64,000 nt of DNA from Tanytarsus gracilentus (taxonomy: Eukaryota; Arthropoda; Insecta; Diptera; Chironomidae): NCBI GenBank assembly GCA_038502055.1, contig JAXRKN010000044.1, positions 8,068,501 through 8,132,500 of the forward strand, read 5' to 3'. Shown piece by piece: positions 59,172 through 64,000 of this stretch. The notes beneath the pieces are model-generated. The model was not told where the DNA came from and did not search any database. It was given only the letters and a program-made list of their open reading frames with translations. The translations under genes were made by a program, and so were the position numbers. Position 1 is the stretch's first letter; each line of letters begins with the position of its first letter.

Positions 59172-60146
59172 TTAACAAATTGAAACTGCGCCTGAAAGCC
59201 ATTTGACTCTACCGCTATATTTTTTTAAAACCAATTGACCGTCGTTTTCAAGAATCGCATAGTCTGGTCTATTAAGGGGATTCCATGCATGAAAAACAAT
59301 CCATAAGGCGTTCGGCTGCCAAACCATCTCATCACGTGGAGTGTAAAGAACAAAATTACCATCAACTGTAAAATTTAATTAATTATTTTTAAAAAATTAT
59401 TTTAAATTTTACCTTGCATGCACGCTTGAGTTGAATCAGTTCCATCCGTATTTGTCGTCCATATTAATTTATTATCACTCGCTCTATAAATCACCATATT
59501 TCCATCGTCCTGAATGGTCAAATAAAAGCATCCATTTTTAGAGACAACAACATCATTGAGATAGATGCAATGTCCTTTGTCGATGGTTGAATTTAAAAAG
59601 TTTGGAGTTGCTGAAAAAATTAAAATTAAAAAATTATGAACTTAATTTTCTTATATATTTTTTATTTCAACCAGGGAAGACTTGGATTAATTTTTTTTGC
59701 GATGTAAAAAATTTAAAAATCTTTCTTTTAGTCTCCTGCCGCCTGATTTTAATTTTATTTTACCATCAGTCGTGACTTCATTTGCTGTAGTTTCCAAATC
59801 CTCAGTTTTCGATGACGAAAAATCCTCTTCAGATGGTCCTGAAGTGGTTTCATAATCCTCGGAAAATATTTCAGTTAATGTTGAAGTTTCTAGCATTATT
59901 GTAGGTTCTCCATCAGGATATTTTTTAAGAACCACAACGAGTCCAGTAATCGTCACCAGTAAAACAATAATTACAAAAATGAAACAAGCCGAAATTTTAC
60001 AAGAATTTTGCTTGATATGCAAAGTAATTTTATAAAAACTCCATTTCGATTGTGGTTGAATATTTTCAGGTGGGATTAATTGTTCTTCACTTGACTGTTA
60101 AAAAAAATTTTAAATTTAAAACTGGAAAATTAATATTTTTTACCAT
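59172..60146 (-). CDS. Type II membrane protein with stalk and bulb-type lectin domain, 241 aa (copy B)
   Basis: Minus-strand exons: 60146-60144 (just the ATG), 60094-59764, 59610-59413 and 59365-59172. The first intron is 49 bp and follows directly after the start codon. The cytosolic head MSSEEQLIPPENIQPQ leads to a membrane segment at about 35-58 (ISACFIFVIIVLLVTITGLV). A shorter acidic Ser/Thr stalk (to about residue 111) follows. The lectin part has strands DDGNMVIY..LIWTTNT, VDGNFVLY..VWQPN and NDGQLVLK..KWLSG. Intron positions and phases in the lectin match copy A exactly. The 5' UTR before the ATG (GTCAAATTTTAAAAATG) is shared with copy A, so the two are recent tandem duplicates. Without the mini first exon the frame would have no ATG. 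Confidence 0.78.
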
Positions 60147-60556
60147 TTTTAAAATTTGACCCACTTCTGCACAAATGCGTGGATGAAACGAAACTGATGA
60201 AACCAATGAATTAAAATTCAGCAATCGAATGAACAATTTTGCTGTACTTAATCAGCGATAAATCATTTATTATGTAATTGGGATTAAAGAATGTTTGTTT
60301 ATGACAGGAATAGACGCTGATTTTTCAAAGATCAACTTAACATTTAAAATAAATCTGAAAAAATAAATTAAAACAATAAAGTTTAAAAAGTTTTAATTAA
60401 AAATTTACACTAAGTGTCTCATCATAAATTTGAAACCATAAATTTTGAAATTCTTATCTTACGATAATAATGTTTACTGCATTTTTTGTGAAAACATCAC
60501 CTTTTCCTTGGAAAAATGATTTCAGTCGCATTTGTTTTTTCAACAATGAATGAAGT
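60147..60556. promoter_or_regulatory. Divergent promoter region between B-lectin copies B and C
   Basis: About 410 bp separates the two start codons. For copy B an initiator CATCAGTTTCG (A at 60195, minus) lies about 50 bp upstream of the ATG. GATA-like sites occur at GCGATAAATC (about 60254) and CTTATCTTACGATAATAATG (about 60454), one near each gene, which would fit shared control. Confidence 0.45.
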
Positions 60557-61632
60557 ATGAACGGTGTGGAAAATGACATAACCTCAGTTTATTCTGAATC
60601 GACGATTTACGACTCCGACATTGTTGCAAGAGAAATTGAAGATTTTGAGCGGAATCAAAGACTTCGTCAGTATGGACTGCTCACAGACATTCAGGAAGAA
60701 AGATACATTGATCTGATTGAATCGATAAGAAATGGCGATAACTCAGAACGAACAAGATTAGACAGAGATTTCGACCAAAATCAAGAAGAAGAAATTTCAA
60801 CATCTTGTGGAAAAATTCCATTAAAAAAATTTGTTTCTCTTTCTAAAAGCCGAAAATTTCTAATTTTCTTTATCACTGGCACAGTTTTGACAACCGCAAT
60901 ATCACTCGGTGTTTTTTGGTTCCCGAAGTATAAAAATAAATTATCAAATAGCGATTTGCCGACGACAACAGAAAACTCCAAAATTACCACAAAACCTCAG
61001 ATTCATCTTGCAACAACTTCGCCAAGAACAACTGAAGGTAAAAAATGTGTAAAAATGTTCGTCTCTATTTTTTACTATTCGTACAAATGTGCAACGGTCA
61101 TTTTAAATTTAAATAATTTTTAAAAAGAAAAAATTTACAGTTAGTTCTAAAGATTTTGTACTAAAAATTCAAAAAAGATACTAAAGAGTTAAATTTCAGC
61201 ATCATCAGGCACTCGAAAAACTATTCTAAATTTAAACGAGTGCATCACAACCAATGACAAAATTTATTCCAATCGAGATTGTTTTTATCTCACTTTACAA
61301 GAAGATGGAAACTTAGTCATTCGCCGTATTAAAGATAAGTGGATTGTTTGGTCATCTGTTACAACTGGAAGCAATTCCGTGAGCGCTTGTCTTGAAAGTA
61401 AATTTTAATTTTTTTTTACTAAAATTTAATCTAAATTTATTTATTTTCAGAGGACGGAAATTTCGTTGTGAAGGATAAAAACAACAGTCAACAATGGTCG
61501 ACAAAAACAAGCGGAAAAGGTGTAAAATATTTAATGCTAAGCAATCAAGGTTTGATGGTTCTAAAAAGAGAAGATAAAACAGTTCTGTGGCATGTTGCAT
61601 ATTCGCCTGTGTTAGCGAAATATTTTTGCTAG
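60557..61632 (+). CDS. Type II membrane protein with stalk and bulb-type lectin domain, 286 aa (copy C)
   Basis: Exons: 60557-61037, 61200-61397 and 61451-61632. The introns sit at the same places and phases (1 and 1) as in copies A and B. The cytosolic part is long (about 100 residues), acidic and Arg-rich, with a helical look (REIEDFERNQRLRQYG). A membrane segment lies at about 101-122 (FLIFFITGTVLTTAISLGVF), then a short Thr-rich stalk. The lectin strands are EDGNLVIR..IVWSSVT, KDGNFVVK..QWSTKT and NQGLMVLK..VLWHVA. The Tyr of the sugar-site pattern is replaced (by Arg or Lys) and the third strand lacks the D-N pair, so sugar binding is probably altered. It ends in FC as the others end in MC or IC. 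It is divergently oriented from copy B. Confidence 0.78.
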
Positions 61633-64000
61633 TTTTAAAATAATTAAAATTAAAAATTTCATGTGACATTTTTACTAACAAACGACATTTAATTAATCAA
61701 AAAAGGTCATGACAAAAATTTCCAGAAGATAAAAAAGTGAAACAGATGTTAAAAAATTAAAGATGGAAAAATTTTCACTCTAAGAGAAAGTTTCAATTTT
61801 CCACTTGCATTTGTGACCAAAAAATCAAAGCGTCAAGTGTCGAAATGACTCTGGAACAAAAGGAAAACTTTTATTGCACACAATTTTTCCATTTTTTGTT
61901 GGTAAAATGTCATTTTTCAAGTTTTTAAAAGAAAAATTGGATTGAAAAGTTTTTCGATTTCTTTTCAGATTCGTTGAAAAAGTTTTTTAGACTAAAATTC
62001 GAAGGTGTTCAAATTGAGTTTTGGATATTGATTTATTGCCATTTTTACTCCAGCTGTGTTCCGCTTAGAAATTTCTATTCTCGACCTCTTTACAAAAATG
62101 CTGCGTGAAGAACTTTTTCCCGTAGTTTTATGGAAATTCATTTGCGAGGTGCCAGCATGTCTTCTAATAATATCATCGCGCCATTAATTCCATCTAAAGA
62201 CATCATTAGTTCATTTATTGCTCACTTTTGCCCCCAAAATTAACTTTCACTCCACTTTTACTTCTATTTCGGGTTCGATGTCCCGCATCGCATCGATTTC
62301 TGACGAAAAAACAATAAATTATCGCAAAATAACAAAAAGAGAAAACTTTTTTGTTGTAATCGAAAAATCCATTTCCAAAATGAACTCTAAATGATTTCGG
62401 TGAGGTTCAAGTGCTGCCACTCCACCGGAAAGACAACGGAAATACAAAAGGAAGGAAGAAAAAAATTATTTCATTTCTTTTCTTCGAGTGTGACTATAAA
62501 AAATGAAGAACATCCACAATTTGTGTCTTTACTAGGTGCAATGCAATTAATTCGCTTCGAAGAGTTTCTTTATTGCATTTTTTATGACAATTTTCAACCC
62601 TCAACACATTTTCCCTCCACACATCGGCATAGATCGATACTTTGAGATATTCGAAGCACCAAAATTAAATAAAAAGCAATTCAATTTATGGCTCGAGATT
62701 TTATTTGATCAGATTTTATCTTTCAGCTTGTGAATAATTCAATAAAGAATTTTATTAAAAAATTTACAACCCCAAAAATTTTAAATAATTCAGAAAATAT
62801 TTTTCACACAAAAAATCAAAAAATGAAATTCTTTTTTTCTGCCTTGACCCTTCTTGAACACACTGAGGCACTTTTCAACTTAAATCAGTTACATTGAAGT
62901 TGAATTCATAAATATTTCATTCGACTTCCAACTTTGATTTTGCAAATGAAAAACCTCCAACCATAAAAAAATTCACTTACGCATTTTATTTTGTGAGACA
63001 TGGACATTCGGATGATTTAGAGAGCACTTGAACAGATGCCAAAAGTAGAAAAAAGTTCGTGGGCTGATTAGAAAGAAAGTTTTGACATTTGAGCCACTTA
63101 AGTCATTTCTTCTTCATTGTTGGTCTTTTTTTGCTGATTTTGTGGGTGGAAAAGTTTTTCGAATACACAAAAAATAAAACAGGGGAACAAAAAAAAAAGG
63201 GGGGGGGGGGGAAAAAAAAAAAAACATAAAAATAGTCAGTCATGCTTACACAACCAGAAAATAATAAATTCAAAGTCGAATAAAATTTAAAAGAAGAAGA
63301 AGAAAAATTCCAATTGAGAAATTCTTGGGGAGCAAATCAGCAGATGTTCGACAGAAGACAAAAACATGCGTGTGGAAAAACAAGTTAAAAAGTTTTCAAT
63401 GCTGATAACATGAAAAATTCAAAATTCCCTTAATAAGATTAAGAATTTTCTTCTCATCCTCAAGAAAATCCTTCTTTATTCCATTTGAGTGATGCTTGTT
63501 AAAGGGACGCACTTGAACCTTCTTCTTTGTGTAGGGATGAAATTTTTTAATGACACTCACTTTCATAGCTGAAGATAATTTCTGTGTTGTGAACTTTTGT
63601 CGTGAATGGCAATGCCATAAATTTTCACTTCCATCGTCTTTGTGTAATTTTACAATTTTAAGCATATGAAAAGAGATAAAGCAGAAAATTTTCATTCTTC
63701 AATGAACATGAAAGAAGAAAATTGAAGAGAAGGATTTTCATCGTCCTGCGAGCATGTACGTAAGTGAATTTGTATGGTAATTAATTTTAAGGGATCCGAT
63801 TGAAAGATTCAAAAAAGGGCAAAATAGTCAGAAATATTTTTAAATTACATTTTTACACTGAATAAAAGATTTTCGTGAGAGCTCCGCTTAAAATTTTTAA
63901 GATACATTTTTTGATAAATTTTATTTTAAGAAAAGTTTTCATCCCTTGAATTACGACAGAGCAGAAAAAATATTCACAAGGAAATTCACTTCTGCACGAC
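61633..64000. other. Right flank without a supported gene
   Basis: AT-rich DNA. A homopolymer block (about ten A, 13 G, 12 A) lies at 63188-63225. A minus-strand frame of 99 codons at 63396-63695 is Lys/His-rich and has no family, promoter or splice support, so I leave it out. A possible foldback-family end (TTTTCATCCCTTG) lies near 63940. Confidence 0.55.

Noticed and set aside
63396..63695. 99-codon minus-strand frame, Lys/His-rich
   Set aside because: It might be a small exon, but there is no family, promoter or splice evidence.

Overview
The window looks like an AT-rich insect nuclear genome, most likely a dipteran and possibly a nematoceran midge. The evidence is a TRIM-NHL protein that reads like Drosophila Wech, a pair of insect Delta-class glutathione S-transferases, short (about 50-200 bp) GT-AG introns, arthropod TCAGT-type initiators and many short repeat and foldback elements. 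No gene runs off either edge. The species assignment is inference.

Layout: 1-5484 has no gene I can support. 5485-9519 is a same-strand array of four compact genes of unknown function (366-367, 312, 126 and 286 aa). The last has three copies of a PHSR-LHK-H-VLG repeat and a second exon that is easily missed. 9520-35800 is a 26 kb stretch of AT-rich DNA with repeats. It probably includes a 16.6 kb first intron of a two-pass membrane protein with PPxY-type motifs: a proposed first coding exon at 19205-19229 and the rest at 35804-37060. 38736-40502 (minus) holds a CINP-like gene and an unknown Ser/Arg-rich gene. 41396-44530 (plus) is an eight-exon wech orthologue (TRIM-NHL, no RING). 46551-47052 is a small LITAF-domain gene. 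47799-49580 is a convergent pair of Delta GSTs, each with a 25-nt first exon. 54923-55936 is a secreted protein with two CBM14-like chitin-binding modules. 57525-61632 is a cluster of three genes, two minus and one plus, for type II membrane proteins with a Thr/Ser-rich stalk and a bulb-type (B-lectin) domain.

Most ordinary genes here were rebuilt by joining exons by hand. All joins keep frame and use GT-AG sites, but none is backed by transcript data.

Unusual material: (1) the three-gene membrane-anchored B-lectin cluster; (2) a dispersed family of about 100-150 bp foldback elements ending in GGGGTGGAAACT-like sequence, with copies in both GST introns; (3) seven exact copies of the Pol III B-box 11-mer GGTTCGAATCC between 11.7 and 25.5 kb without full tRNAs; (4) a 1 kb inverted-repeat element with a tRNA A-box-like loop; (5) a 5'-truncated non-LTR retrotransposon with a 24-bp target-site duplication; (6) a let-7 seed match in the wech 3' UTR.
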